Below, in pieces: positions 9,138 through 18,462 of a DNA stretch of 64,000 nt. Below the pieces are notes generated by a model, which saw only the letters and a list, made by a program, of their open reading frames with translations, ran no database searches and was not told the DNA's origin. The position numbers were made by a program, and so were the translations under genes. This DNA is from Nocardia goodfellowii. Lineage in GTDB: Bacteria > Actinomycetota > Actinomycetes > Mycobacteriales > Mycobacteriaceae. Numbering within the stretch: the stretch's first letter is position 1; the number at the start of each line of letters is the position of its first letter. The stretch is from the NCBI RefSeq assembly GCF_017875645.1, contig NZ_JAGGMR010000001.1, positions 4,774,001 through 4,838,000 on the forward strand, read 5' to 3'.

Positions 9138-9563
9138 TCATCCGGGTGGTGATGTCGATTCGGCGGCGGCCCAGGCGTGACCGAGGCTGCCACCGATGAT
9201 GGACAGGAGGGAGCCGAGCAAATACCCGCCGAGGTTGGCGAAAACGAACGCGCCCAAGCCGAGAAGCACCACGAGAAGGCCCGCGAGAGTGCACGTCGGT
9301 GGGCGTGCCCACAGTAGGGTTCCGAGCCCGATGATCAGCCCGCCGAAGATCAAGGGCGCGAGATCGACCAGTCCGGGCAATCCCATGATCGAGTAGCCGC
9401 CGGCGGGCAACGCCGTAATGGTCAAGCCGCCCGTGACGGTGAAAAGGCCGGCCCAGAACGGGCGGGTTCGCCGCCAATACTGCCAACGTCGCGCGTCCCG
9501 CCGGAGACGGCGGATAGCGCGTCTCCATGCTGTTCGGGCCCTCGGGGGTGCGGGGGCGGACAT
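9138..9563 (-). CDS. DUF6114-type small membrane protein
   Basis: A 141-residue protein with a basic N-terminus (RRAIRRLRRDARRW) and four hydrophobic segments rich in Gly/Leu, from about residue 35 to 130. The pairing with the upstream gene, 1-nt overlap included, is the arrangement known for DUF6114 and DUF6230 proteins in Streptomyces and Nocardia. The role is unknown; an integral membrane location is clear. Confidence 0.75.
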   Translation of the reverse strand: MSAPAPPRARTAWRRAIRRLRRDARRWQYWRRTRPFWAGLFTVTGGLTITALPAGGYSIMGLPGLVDLAPLIFGGLIIGLGTLLWARPPTCTLAGLLVVLLGLGAFVFANLGGYLLGSLLSIIGGSLGHAWAAAESTSPPG

Positions 9564-10231
9564 CAGAAGCACTCCTGGACCGTCAGACCTGTCGAGACGT
9601 GGATTCCGGCACCTTTGACCCCTTTCACGTCGACCCAGCGAACTTTCGCGTTGACAGACAGATGCAGATTTCGCCCATCGATGGGCAACCGGCCCTGCCA
9701 TACCTCGCGCGGGACGCCGTCGGCGGTGAAGGCGCCGCTGTTGAGGCCGAGGGTATGGGAGGCGAAATCTGTGATGGTGATTTCCTCGATGGCCATCTCC
9801 AGCGCTTGGATATGGACCGGAGTGTCGGAGGTGACCCGGGCGACGATGGAGCCGAAGGGCACGTCGACTTTGCTGGACGCGCACAGACCCTGGATCTCGA
9901 CTTCGTCCAGTGCCGCGACGAGGACGGGATGCGATCGGCCGTCGGCGGTTTGGAAGAATTCGGGAAAAGAACCGTGTCCGTAACCGGTGATCTGGCTGAT
10001 GGAGATTTTGATCGCCTGCTGGCCGCGGAAGTCCGCCCACACCGGCAGCGCACCGCGCAGTACGCCGGCGATCATCAGGCACAGCGCGGCGCAGGCGGCG
10101 CCGAACACGGGGAGGAAGCGTCGCCACCGTGTTCGTCCGTGGGGTGCGGCTGTGTCGCTTTCGCGGTGCGGCTGCTGGTTGTCGGAGGCGGCCGCAGAGC
10201 TCTTCGATGGTGGCGAGTCGCTATCGGACAT
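9563..10231 (-). CDS. DUF6230-type membrane-anchored protein
   Basis: A 222-residue protein with a cytoplasmic N-terminus of about 37 residues, one membrane segment (PVFGAACAALCLMIAGVL) and an extracytoplasmic beta-rich domain. In that domain phrases such as IQGLCASSKVDVPFG and HLSVNAKVRWVDVKGVKGAG fit the DUF6230 family. The stop and the next start share one base (TGATG), implying translational coupling with the DUF6114 gene. Molecular function is not known. Confidence 0.75.
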   Translation of the reverse strand: MSDSDSPPSKSSAAASDNQQPHRESDTAAPHGRTRWRRFLPVFGAACAALCLMIAGVLRGALPVWADFRGQQAIKISISQITGYGHGSFPEFFQTADGRSHPVLVAALDEVEIQGLCASSKVDVPFGSIVARVTSDTPVHIQALEMAIEEITITDFASHTLGLNSGAFTADGVPREVWQGRLPIDGRNLHLSVNAKVRWVDVKGVKGAGIHVSTGLTVQECF

Positions 10232-11441
10232 GGGCGAGTCCCGCCAGCCGGGTGACTTCGCGTCGTGGTTTCCTGCCGCCGTGTTTGATCAGATGGTGCA
10301 GGGTGCGTTGGGCGTCGTAGTCGAAGCGCAGTTCCTCGGGGCAGGCGGTGGCTGCTTTGTCCAGTGCGAGTGTCGCGGCGAGATGTTCACCGATGTGGGC
10401 GAAGCCGTAGGCGAGCACGATGTGGTAACGAGCGGTCGCGGCTACCGGGTAATGTTCGGGGAATTCGACCTGTCCGGCCATGCGGACGATCTCACCGAAG
10501 TCTTTGCCCTGCAGGGCGACTTCCATCATGGCGGAGTTGATCTCGTTGGTGTCGAATCGGATGCCGTGACAGCTGCCGCCGTTGCCCAGGGCGCGCGCGG
10601 CTGTCCGGGCGCGCGAGATCGATTGCTGGGCAGCGGTTTCGTCCTTGTCGAGGGTCGCGCTTTGCGCCGCGAGCAAGTGCAGGGCTCCCCAGAGCACCGC
10701 ACTGTCTCGCGGCTCGGGTAAGTCTTGGGAAAGCACGGCCGCCGCCGCTGAGGCGTAGTCGTGGCACGCGCCGAACCGGCCGAGGTCGAGCAGCGTGGCG
10801 GCGATATGCCAGGCGCTGGCGGCGGTCAAGATTGAACAGCCTCCGCGCAGGGAATCTTCGGCTGCGCGGTCGGCGACCACCCACGCGAGGTTGTAGGCGC
10901 CGATTCGGCGCAGCAACTGGCAGCTGATGTGGTAAGCGCGGATCCGGAGTTCGGGCACCGTGCGATCGGGGGCGTCGGCGCGAAGTCGCACCACGACCGC
11001 CGGAAGACGTTGTGCCAGAGTGGAAAACCGTACCGGAGAGTTCTCCCAGACCGACTGGCATCGCGCGACCTCTGCCGCCAGGTCGCCTACCGAGCCATAC
11101 ATCAAAGCCGGTCCTCGTCCGATCGCGGTGTCGGGATGGTTGATCAAGGTCGGTTCGATCGCTCCCATCAGCGCGTGGGCGTCGTCGGTGCTGCGGCGTC
11201 TGGGTGGGCGTGCGATCTCGATCAATTCGCTGTAGTCGTCGATGCGCAGGACTTCGGCCAGTCGCAGGATCATCCGGACGCTGTCCAGCTGCTGTCGACC
11301 GGTCTCCACCAGCCGCATCCACTCCTCACTACGCCCTACCAAATTCGCCAGCGCACGACGCGACAAGCCACGCCGGCGACGATGGATCTCGATCCTTTCA
11401 CCAATGGTTAAACCGCTCTCCCCGGCAATCTTATTATTCAC
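10221..11441 (-). CDS. XRE-family transcriptional regulator with helical-repeat C-terminus
   Basis: About 406 residues. An N-terminal helix-turn-helix (LTIGERIEIHRRRRGLSRRA, then LANLVGRSEEWMRLVETGR) spans residues 10-65. It is followed by a long Ala/Leu-rich alpha-helical region resembling TPR-type sensor domains of actinobacterial XRE regulators. I choose the GTG at 11441, just before VNNKIAGES; the frame is open to 11546, but the extension lacks regulator character. Its end overlaps the DUF6230 gene by 11 nt, so it heads a four-gene minus operon. It is divergent from the mevalonate operon across a 698-bp gap and could control either side. Confidence 0.8.
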   Translation of the reverse strand: MNNKIAGESGLTIGERIEIHRRRRGLSRRALANLVGRSEEWMRLVETGRQQLDSVRMILRLAEVLRIDDYSELIEIARPPRRRSTDDAHALMGAIEPTLINHPDTAIGRGPALMYGSVGDLAAEVARCQSVWENSPVRFSTLAQRLPAVVVRLRADAPDRTVPELRIRAYHISCQLLRRIGAYNLAWVVADRAAEDSLRGGCSILTAASAWHIAATLLDLGRFGACHDYASAAAAVLSQDLPEPRDSAVLWGALHLLAAQSATLDKDETAAQQSISRARTAARALGNGGSCHGIRFDTNEINSAMMEVALQGKDFGEIVRMAGQVEFPEHYPVAATARYHIVLAYGFAHIGEHLAATLALDKAATACPEELRFDYDAQRTLHHLIKHGGRKPRREVTRLAGLAHVR

Positions 11442-12139
11442 CCTGCACCGCCCAAAATAGTTGCTCGTGAGTAACGTTCGTGCATTTGCGCTTACAACTT
11501 TGAGGTAAGCCGCTGAGTTTATTGTGACCGCCGGAGACGGAGTCATGCCCGAGTCGCTGTGTTTGCGGAAATATTTCTATTTAGTTCTGACAACGTTTAC
11601 TCGGGGAGAATGTGGGGAACAAGTGTTCGGAAGCTACCGGGCGCGTATACCGGCTATTTCCCGGCTGTACCGGCAGGTGCGGGCAAGCTTACATGTGGAA
11701 GCTGTTGCGACGGTTGCGTATATGCCGCTCGAGTCTGCGGGACCTGGGGCGGGCGAACATCCAGTGGGGATGTCGGGCGGCGTTCGGAAATGTCGGGCGG
11801 GTGGCGGAAGTGTTACGGACCTTGCGGAGACCGGAACGCATCATTCCGGGACGTGGCTGGCATTTACTGGATGATCATGCTTGGGCCGCAAGTTGTTTCG
11901 CGCCCGAGTGGCCTCGGGATGTGCGCATCCGTGCATGTATCGAGATCGAATTTGGTATCGACGAATATCGAATTTTGGCACCATGATCCGATTTGTCCTT
12001 GCGTGAGAGCGTACCTGGTTAACGTTCCCCTCGTGATTGGGTTGAGGTCGAGTGCCGGGGGATAAGGTCTTTCGAAGAGCGCCGTTCAAGGTCGGCGAAG
12101 TTTGTAATTCTCCTCGGATCTAATCGCTCCGGAGTCCCT
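11442..12139. other. long divergent regulatory region upstream of the isoprenoid operon
   Basis: No convincing gene. Small frames exist (for example 11612-11986 on the plus strand), but their third codon positions are far less G/C-biased than the surrounding genes and they match nothing I recognise. Local AT content is higher than average near 11560-11600 and 11940-12000. The region must hold the promoters of the XRE regulator (minus) and of the prenyl synthase/mevalonate operon (plus). A direct repeat is listed separately. Confidence 0.6.
11770..11800. repeat. direct repeat ATGTCGGGCGG, 20-bp period
   Basis: The 11-mer ATGTCGGGCGG occurs at 11770-11780 and again at 11790-11800, exactly two helical turns apart. 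It lies in the gap before the mevalonate operon. Such spacing suits tandem operator half-sites for a dimeric or paired regulator, but this is only a candidate. Confidence 0.45.
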
Positions 12140-13174
12140 ATGGCTATCTCTTCACAGTTACACACCACCGACGGTGCTGCCGAGCTGATCTTGCTTTCCG
12201 CCCGGTCGGTATGGGAACCGCACCTCATCGCGCAAGTGGAGTCATTGCCCCAACCGCTGTGCACAATGGCGGGATATCACTTCGGCAGATGGGATGCCGA
12301 GGGCACTCCGGTTCGCGGTGTGCCCGGCAAAGGGGTGCGGCCGGCTCTGGTGCTGGCAGCGGCCGCAGCGTGTGGCGGATCTGTGGCGCAGGCGGCGCCC
12401 GCGGCTGCCGCGGTCGAGTTGCTGCACAACTTCACTCTGGTGCACGACGACGTGATGGATGGCGACTCCACGCGTCGCGGGCGACCCACGGTGTGGACGG
12501 TGTGGGGTGTCGCGGACGCCATTCTGCTCGGTGACGCTTTGCACGCGGCGGCTATTCGAATTCTCGTGGATGAGATGGCGCCCGGTATCGCTACCGCTGT
12601 GGTGGCCTGGTTGGAGACCGCGGCCCTCGAATTGTGCCGGGGCCAACATGAGGACTGCTTGTTCGAAACCGTCTCCGCGGTGGGAATCGAGGCCTATATC
12701 CGCATGGCAGCGGGCAAGACGGCGGCGCTGACCGGTAGCGCCTGTGCGGTCGGTGCGCTGTGTGCGGGCGCCGACCGCGGCCTGGTGGCACAGATGGACG
12801 CCTTCGGACGCGAGCTCGGGTTGGCGTTCCAATTCGTCGACGACATCCTGGGTATCTGGGGTGACCCGGAGGTGACCGGTAAACCGGTCGGCAACGACCT
12901 CGCTCGACGCAAGCTGAGTTTGCCGGTCGTCGCTGCGCTGGAATCAGGCACTACGGCGGCCGTGGAGCTGGAAGGACTGTATCGATCCCAGGCTCCGCTG
13001 ACACCTGCCGACATCGCGCGCGCCATGGAACTGATCGAAGTGGCCGGTGGCCGACGGGTAGCTCGGCAATTAGCGGAACAGCGGATCCGCGCGGCACTGA
13101 CCGCCCTACCGGATCTCGCCGATACCGCGGACCTCGCGGTCTTGACGCACGCGATGACACACAGGAATCGTTGA
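12140..13174 (+). CDS. polyprenyl diphosphate synthase (likely geranylgeranyl diphosphate synthase)
   Basis: A 344-residue trans-prenyltransferase. The first Asp-rich motif is HDDVMD (Asp103-Asp107), followed by STRRGRPTVW. The second region is FVDDILGIWGDPEVTGKP (Asp234/235), the actinobacterial form in which the classical DDxxD is altered. The residues five and four before the first motif are small or aromatic (HNFTLV), compatible with C20 products, but chain length is not certain. The ATG is preceded by CCGGAG. It opens the mevalonate operon, as in the terpentecin and other Streptomyces MVA clusters, and would supply GGPP for the diterpene cyclases and carotenoid enzymes further on. Confidence 0.88.
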   Translation: MAISSQLHTTDGAAELILLSARSVWEPHLIAQVESLPQPLCTMAGYHFGRWDAEGTPVRGVPGKGVRPALVLAAAAACGGSVAQAAPAAAAVELLHNFTLVHDDVMDGDSTRRGRPTVWTVWGVADAILLGDALHAAAIRILVDEMAPGIATAVVAWLETAALELCRGQHEDCLFETVSAVGIEAYIRMAAGKTAALTGSACAVGALCAGADRGLVAQMDAFGRELGLAFQFVDDILGIWGDPEVTGKPVGNDLARRKLSLPVVAALESGTTAAVELEGLYRSQAPLTPADIARAMELIEVAGGRRVARQLAEQRIRAALTALPDLADTADLAVLTHAMTHRNR

Positions 13175-13175
13175 T

Positions 13176-14147
13176 ATGCGCGCGTCGGCACTGCGTATCG
13201 GATCCGCGCACGGCAAGGCGATCTTGCTCGGTGAACATACCGTCGTTCACGGAACTCCCGCGATCGCGCTGCCGGTGCCCGCGCTGACGGTGCATGCGAG
13301 TGCGCGGCCCGGGGCTGGCTCGGGGTGCGCGCACGAGGCTTCACCTCCCGACCAGGCAGACGAATGGAAGTATCGATTCCAGACCGGAAACGGCGCTGAT
13401 CGCCCGGATTTCGGCCCCCGAATCGCCGCTGAGCGCGCGCTGTCGTCATGGGGCCTGGCCGACGAAGTCTTCGACATCACCATGCGATGTGGCATACCGC
13501 CGGGGCGAGGCCTCGGTTCGAGCGCCGCTTGCGCCGCGGCGGCCGTGCGGGCACTCGCGGTGCTACTGGACCAGCCTTGCGACGACGACTTGTTGTACGA
13601 ATCGGTCCAGCGCGGAGAGAACGCCGCGCACGGCCGTGCCAGCGGAGTCGATGCCCGCGCCGTACTGGCGCGGGGACCCATCTGGTTCCAGCGCGGCACC
13701 GCCCGCCCCCTTCCGTTCGACTTCGACGCGACCTTGGTTCTCGCCGATACCGGCAGCGCCCCCGGCACCCGTGAGGCCGTGGCCCTCGTAGGTTCGCACT
13801 TCGATGCCGACGCCCGGGCGGGGGAGCGGCTGCTCTCGTTCGCCACGAGCCTCATCGAGGCGGCCGCAGGCGACCTCAGGACCGGCCGAAGTGAAGCGCT
13901 CGGCGCGAAACTGTCGCAATTTCAAGCGATTCTGGACCAGCTCGGTGTCAGCACTCCGGAGATAGACGTTGTGGTCGCGGCCGCGATGTCCGCTGGAGCC
14001 CTCGGTGCGAAGCTGACCGGCGGTGGTCTCGGTGGATGCGTCTTGGCGTTGACCCACCCCCCGGCCGCGGCAGGTGTGGCTCACGCGATGTCCGAAGCGG
14101 GCGCGCGACGAACCTGGGCGCTGTCCCTCGAAGGGATGGCGCGATGA
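13176..14147 (+). CDS. mvk: mevalonate kinase
   Basis: A 323-residue GHMP kinase that phosphorylates mevalonate at O-5. Motif 1 is GKAILLGEHTVVHG, the ATP-binding loop is PPGRGLGSSAACAAA, and motif 3 is KLTGGGLGGCVLAL. It starts 1 nt after the prenyl synthase stop. Its position before MVD and PMK matches the canonical actinobacterial mevalonate operon. The stop overlaps the next start (ATGA). Confidence 0.93.
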   Translation: MRASALRIGSAHGKAILLGEHTVVHGTPAIALPVPALTVHASARPGAGSGCAHEASPPDQADEWKYRFQTGNGADRPDFGPRIAAERALSSWGLADEVFDITMRCGIPPGRGLGSSAACAAAAVRALAVLLDQPCDDDLLYESVQRGENAAHGRASGVDARAVLARGPIWFQRGTARPLPFDFDATLVLADTGSAPGTREAVALVGSHFDADARAGERLLSFATSLIEAAAGDLRTGRSEALGAKLSQFQAILDQLGVSTPEIDVVVAAAMSAGALGAKLTGGGLGGCVLALTHPPAAAGVAHAMSEAGARRTWALSLEGMAR

Positions 14148-15178
14148 GCACCGCCGAGAACCTCAGCACCAGAACCGATGCCGTGATCAGCGACAGCGCG
14201 ACCGCGGTGGCCTATCCGAATATGGCGCTGGTGAAGTACTGGGGAAAGCGCGACGAGGCACTGATCCTGCCGGTCAACAGCAGCCTCTCGATGACCCTCA
14301 ACATTTTTCCGACCACGACCCGGGTCACGGTCATCCCGAGGTCGCACCGGGATGCGATCATCCTCAACGGTCGAGAAGCAGACCATGTCACGCGGCAGCG
14401 CATCGTGCGGTTCCTGGATCTGGTTCGTCGCCTGGCCGATCGACATGAACGTGTCGCGGTCGACACCACCAACACGGTTCCGACCGGGGCCGGCCTGGCG
14501 TCCTCTGCCAGTGGATTTGCCGCACTGGCCGCCGCGGCGTCGACCGCGTTCGGTCTGCGGCTCGACCAGCGAGCATTGTCCAGATTGGCTCGGCGGGGCT
14601 CCGGCTCGGCGTGCCGGTCGATTTTCGGTGGGTTCGTGATCTGGCACGGCGGAAAGGGTTTCGGGCCGCGCGCTGACGAAGGCTGCTTTGCCGAGCCGAT
14701 CGCCGCGGAGCGGGATTGGGCCTTGGTGATCGCGCTGGTCGATTCCGAGCCGAAGAAGATCTCCAGTCGCGCGGCTATGCGTCACACCCTGACGACCTCG
14801 CCGCTGTATCTGCCCTGGGCCGCGGCCGCCACCGCGGATCTCGCCCACATGCGTGTGGCGATAGAACAGGACGACCTGGTGGCCGCCGGCCGGATCGCCG
14901 AGCACAACGCGCTGGGTATGCATGCGGCACTGCTGGCGGCGCGACCCGCCATTCGCTATTTGTCGCCTCGCTCCTTACAGGTGTTGGATCGAGTCGAACA
15001 GGTACGCGCGGCGGGCACACCCGCCTACGCCACCATCGATGCGGGCGCTAATGTCGCCGTGCTCTGCGCGCGAACCGACGTACCCCGGGTGGCTGCCGCC
15101 TTACAGGAGTTGCCCGACGTCTTCACCCACGTCGCATTGCCAGGTCCAGCGGCCGCGATCCGCCGGAGCGACTCATGA
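14144..15178 (+). CDS. mvaD: diphosphomevalonate decarboxylase
   Basis: A 344-residue GHMP-fold enzyme converting mevalonate diphosphate to isopentenyl diphosphate with ATP. Diagnostic segments are YPNMALVKYWGKRDE, the phosphate loop GAGLASSASGFAAL, and RRGSGSACRSIFGGF. The start is the ATG at 14144, which overlaps the mevalonate kinase stop. The frame extends further upstream, but only antiparallel to coding sequence of that kinase. The 3' end overlaps the PMK gene by 4 nt. Confidence 0.93.
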   Translation: MSTAENLSTRTDAVISDSATAVAYPNMALVKYWGKRDEALILPVNSSLSMTLNIFPTTTRVTVIPRSHRDAIILNGREADHVTRQRIVRFLDLVRRLADRHERVAVDTTNTVPTGAGLASSASGFAALAAAASTAFGLRLDQRALSRLARRGSGSACRSIFGGFVIWHGGKGFGPRADEGCFAEPIAAERDWALVIALVDSEPKKISSRAAMRHTLTTSPLYLPWAAAATADLAHMRVAIEQDDLVAAGRIAEHNALGMHAALLAARPAIRYLSPRSLQVLDRVEQVRAAGTPAYATIDAGANVAVLCARTDVPRVAAALQELPDVFTHVALPGPAAAIRRSDS

Positions 15179-16266
15179 TCGCTTTCCGCGCACCGGGCAA
15201 ATTGTTCATCGCGGGGGAGTACGCCGTGCTCGACCCCGGCGGAGCAGCGGTTCTGGTCGCAGTGGACCGCTACGTCACGGCGACGGTGACCGAGCCGCGC
15301 ACCGAAACGGTCTCGACCCCCAATGTTGACGGCCACAGCGACATTCGCTGCGAGCGAATCGACGGCCGGGCTATCACCCCGAGGCCCCAGCGCCCAGGTT
15401 TCGACTACGTCCTGGCCGCGGTGGCAGCTGTGGAGCGCCTCGCGATCGAGTACGGCCGACAGCCGCAGCCCTTCGAATTGACGACGCGCGGTCGAGGATT
15501 CGCCGACCCCGCCGGCCGCAAACTCGGTCTCGGCTCCAGCGCCGCCGCGACGGTGGCGACAATCGGCGCGCTGCAAGCGTTCTACGGACTGGGACTCGGC
15601 CTCGTCCAGCGCTTCAAGCTCGCGTTGCTGGCCACACTGATGGTGAACCCGCAGACCTCCGGCGGCGACCTCGCCGCGAGCACCTGGGGTGGTTGGGTTC
15701 ACTACCGCAGCCCGGATCGCCGGTGGATCAACGCATTCGCTGCCCGCAACGGTTCCGCCGCCACCGTGCACACACCCTGGCCGGGCCTGGCGGTTCGGCA
15801 ACTGGACCAACCGAATTCGGTCGACCTGCTGGTGGGATCGACCGGTCGACCCGCGTCCACGCCCACGCTGACGCGACTGTTCCACCGCGGCGCTCGGCCG
15901 CCCGCTGCTGATCGCGCGTTCGTCACCGCGAGCAACGCGTGTGTCCAACGATTGGTCACCGCGATCGACTCCGACGACGTCGCTGTCATCCAGGTCGAAA
16001 TACGCCAGGCGCGAACTCTTCTCGCCGATCTCGACGCGCTGTCCGGCCTCGGAATCCTAACCGACCGGCTCACCGCCCTCTGCGCTGCCGCGGAGGCGGC
16101 CGGGGCCGCGGCGAAACCCTCGGGTGCGGGCGGCGGGGACTGCGGTATCGCCATCGCCTGCCGCGACCGCCCGGAGATAGCGGTCGAGGTGGACCAGCGC
16201 TGGCGCGGCGCCGGCATCCTGCCGCTCCCGCTGCACGTTCCCGCCAGTGAAGGGATAGGAATATGA
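15175..16266 (+). CDS. mvaK2: phosphomevalonate kinase
   Basis: A 363-residue GHMP kinase. N-terminal APGKLFIAGEYAVLDPG, phosphate loop KLGLGSSAAATVAT and C-terminal KPSGAGGGDCGIA place it with bacterial phosphomevalonate kinases, which make mevalonate diphosphate. It starts in an ATGA overlap with the decarboxylase and ends in one with the isomerase. Confidence 0.93.
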   Translation: MIAFRAPGKLFIAGEYAVLDPGGAAVLVAVDRYVTATVTEPRTETVSTPNVDGHSDIRCERIDGRAITPRPQRPGFDYVLAAVAAVERLAIEYGRQPQPFELTTRGRGFADPAGRKLGLGSSAAATVATIGALQAFYGLGLGLVQRFKLALLATLMVNPQTSGGDLAASTWGGWVHYRSPDRRWINAFAARNGSAATVHTPWPGLAVRQLDQPNSVDLLVGSTGRPASTPTLTRLFHRGARPPAADRAFVTASNACVQRLVTAIDSDDVAVIQVEIRQARTLLADLDALSGLGILTDRLTALCAAAEAAGAAAKPSGAGGGDCGIAIACRDRPEIAVEVDQRWRGAGILPLPLHVPASEGIGI

Positions 16267-17396
16267 CCTCGGCCCATACCATCGGCAACCGCAAAGACGA
16301 CCATCTGCGCTACGCCGTCGATCAACACCACCACGGCTTCGACGGCAACGATTTCGATTCGGTGCGCTTCGTCCATCACGCCTTGGCCGGTATCGACCGT
16401 GCCGACGTGGACTTGACCGTCAAGGTCGCCGGAATGCGCTGGGCGACACCGCTGTACATCAACGGTATGACCGGCGGCAGCCGACGCGCGGGTACGGTCA
16501 ACCGCGAGCTGGCCATTGCCGCCGCCGAGACCGGACTGCCGATCGCTTCCGGGTCGATGAGCGCTTTCCTGCGCGATCGTTCGCTGGCCGACACCTATCG
16601 CGTACTGCGCCGGGAACATCCGCACGGATTCGTGATGGCGAACGTGAACGCCAACATCACCCCGGAAGAGGCGCGTCGCGCGGTCGACCTGCTCGAGGCG
16701 GACGCGTTGCAGATCCACCTCAACGCGATCCAGGAGATCATCATGCCGGAAGGGGATCGCCACTTCTCCCATTGGCCGCGACGGATCGAACACATCGCCG
16801 CGAGCGTGGGTGTGCCGGTCATCGTGAAGGAAGTCGGGTTCGGGCTCAGCCGCGAAACCATCGCACTGCTACGCGATCTAGGAGTCGCCGTCGCCGATGT
16901 CGGTGGTCGCGGCGGCACCGATTTCGCCGCGATCGAAAACAGCCGTCGTCCCGGCGCCGAGCTGTCGTTCCTGGAGGGCTGGGGGCAGTCGACGGTCTGC
17001 TGCCTGCTCGAAGCCGCCCAGGTGCGCGGAATCGAGGTGGTGGCATCGGGCGGTGTGCGCTCCGCCCTCGACGTCGCCCGTGCCCTGGCTCTCGGAGCCT
17101 CCGCCGCCGGGGTCGCGGGAAAGTTCTTGTCCATCGTCATCGACGACGGCGTGGACGCGCTCATCGCCACGATCCGGAAATGGCTCGACCAGCTCACTTC
17201 CATCATGACGGTCCTGGGCACCTCCACACCGGCTGATCTCGCCCGATGCGACCTGCTCGTCGGCGGAAACGTCAGCGCGTATTGCGGACTGCGCGAGATC
17301 GAATCCCACACCTACGCCCGCCGCAGCCTCGCCTCGGCCGCGAGCGAGTTCGACCCCGCTCGAGGCTCCGACCCGAAAGGGGGATACCCCGCATGA
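16263..17396 (+). CDS. fni: type 2 isopentenyl-diphosphate delta-isomerase
   Basis: A 377-residue FMN- and NADPH-dependent isomerase interconverting IPP and DMAPP. The N-terminal RKDDHLRYAVDQ, the MTGGS loop, LQIHLNAIQE and the FMN site DVGGRGGTDFAAIE are all family hallmarks. The gene is embedded with 4-nt overlaps on both sides. It is unrelated to the type 1 Idi fold. Confidence 0.94.
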   Translation: MTSAHTIGNRKDDHLRYAVDQHHHGFDGNDFDSVRFVHHALAGIDRADVDLTVKVAGMRWATPLYINGMTGGSRRAGTVNRELAIAAAETGLPIASGSMSAFLRDRSLADTYRVLRREHPHGFVMANVNANITPEEARRAVDLLEADALQIHLNAIQEIIMPEGDRHFSHWPRRIEHIAASVGVPVIVKEVGFGLSRETIALLRDLGVAVADVGGRGGTDFAAIENSRRPGAELSFLEGWGQSTVCCLLEAAQVRGIEVVASGGVRSALDVARALALGASAAGVAGKFLSIVIDDGVDALIATIRKWLDQLTSIMTVLGTSTPADLARCDLLVGGNVSAYCGLREIESHTYARRSLASAASEFDPARGSDPKGGYPA

Positions 17397-18451
17397 CTGT
17401 CCAACACGATGTCGATACCGCCTACGCGGCAGTTCCACTGTCCTGGCTGGGTCCGATCCGGATCAGTGGCGATACGGTGACCGGCGAAGAGGTCGAGGTG
17501 CCGCTGGCCACCTTCGAAACGCCGCTGTGGCCCTCGGTGGGACGGGGCGCCCGCATCTCGATGCTGACCGAAAGGGGCATCGTCGCAACGCTTCTGGACG
17601 ATCGTATGACGCGCTCGGTGCTCTTCGAGGCCGACGACGCCGCGACCGCCCTGGCCGCTGTGCGGCGTATCCGTGATCGGTTCGACGAAGTGCGAGGCGT
17701 CGCCGGCGCACACAGCCGGCACTGTGAGCTGATCGACCTGCATCATCAGATCGCCGCCAACCTGCTGTTCCTGCGATTCGAGTTCACCACCGGCGACGCG
17801 GCGGGCCACAACATGGCTACGCAAGCAGCCGACCAGCTGATGGCGTGGATACTGGCGAACCAGCCCGGCCTGCGCTACGGGTCGGTATCCGGGAACTTCT
17901 GCACCGACAAGAAACCCAGCGCGGTCAACGGGATTCTCGGGCGAGGCAAGAGTGTCGTCACCGAGATCACCGTTCCCCAACAGCTCGTCGAGCAACGGCT
18001 ACACACGACCGCGGCCGAAGTCACGCAATTGAACACGCGCAAGAACTTGCTCGGCACTGTACTGGCCGGCGGAATCCGTTCCGCCAACGCCCATTACGCG
18101 AACATGCTGCTCGGGTTCTATCTCGCGACCGGCCAGGACGCCGCCAATATCGTCGAAGGCTCCCAGGGCATCACCTACGCCGAGGACCGCGGCGGCGACC
18201 TCTATTTCTCCTGCACGCTGCCCAACCTCATCGTCGGCAGCGTCGGCAACGGCAAGCACTACCCCTTCGTCGAGAACGCCTTGCAGCGCCTCGGTTGTCG
18301 CGAACCTCGGCCGTCCGGCACCAACGCCCGTCGCCTCGCCGTCATCGCCGCGGCCACCGTGCTGTGCGGCGAACTCTCGCTGCTCGCGGCCCAGACCAAC
18401 CCCGGAGAACTCATGCGGGCGCACACCCGACTCGAACGCTCCAGCCACTGA
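17393..18451 (+). CDS. mvaA: hydroxymethylglutaryl-CoA reductase (class I type)
   Basis: A 352-residue HMG-CoA reductase, the committed step to mevalonate. The catalytic region GNFCTDKKPSAVNGILGRGK and the late SVGNGKHYPFVENA segment are clear, as is the GTERG-like substrate loop (LTERGIVATLL) near residue 60. There is no membrane domain, so it is soluble like the Streptomyces CL190 enzyme. The start is the ATG at 17393, overlapping the isomerase stop. Confidence 0.93.
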   Translation: MTVQHDVDTAYAAVPLSWLGPIRISGDTVTGEEVEVPLATFETPLWPSVGRGARISMLTERGIVATLLDDRMTRSVLFEADDAATALAAVRRIRDRFDEVRGVAGAHSRHCELIDLHHQIAANLLFLRFEFTTGDAAGHNMATQAADQLMAWILANQPGLRYGSVSGNFCTDKKPSAVNGILGRGKSVVTEITVPQQLVEQRLHTTAAEVTQLNTRKNLLGTVLAGGIRSANAHYANMLLGFYLATGQDAANIVEGSQGITYAEDRGGDLYFSCTLPNLIVGSVGNGKHYPFVENALQRLGCREPRPSGTNARRLAVIAAATVLCGELSLLAAQTNPGELMRAHTRLERSSH

Positions 18452-18462
18452 ACAGGATCGAA

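Noticed and set aside
11612..11986. possible 124-residue gene before the mevalonate operon
   Set aside because: Third codon positions are much less G/C-rich than in the neighbouring genes, no domain is visible, and several overlapping frames are equally open.
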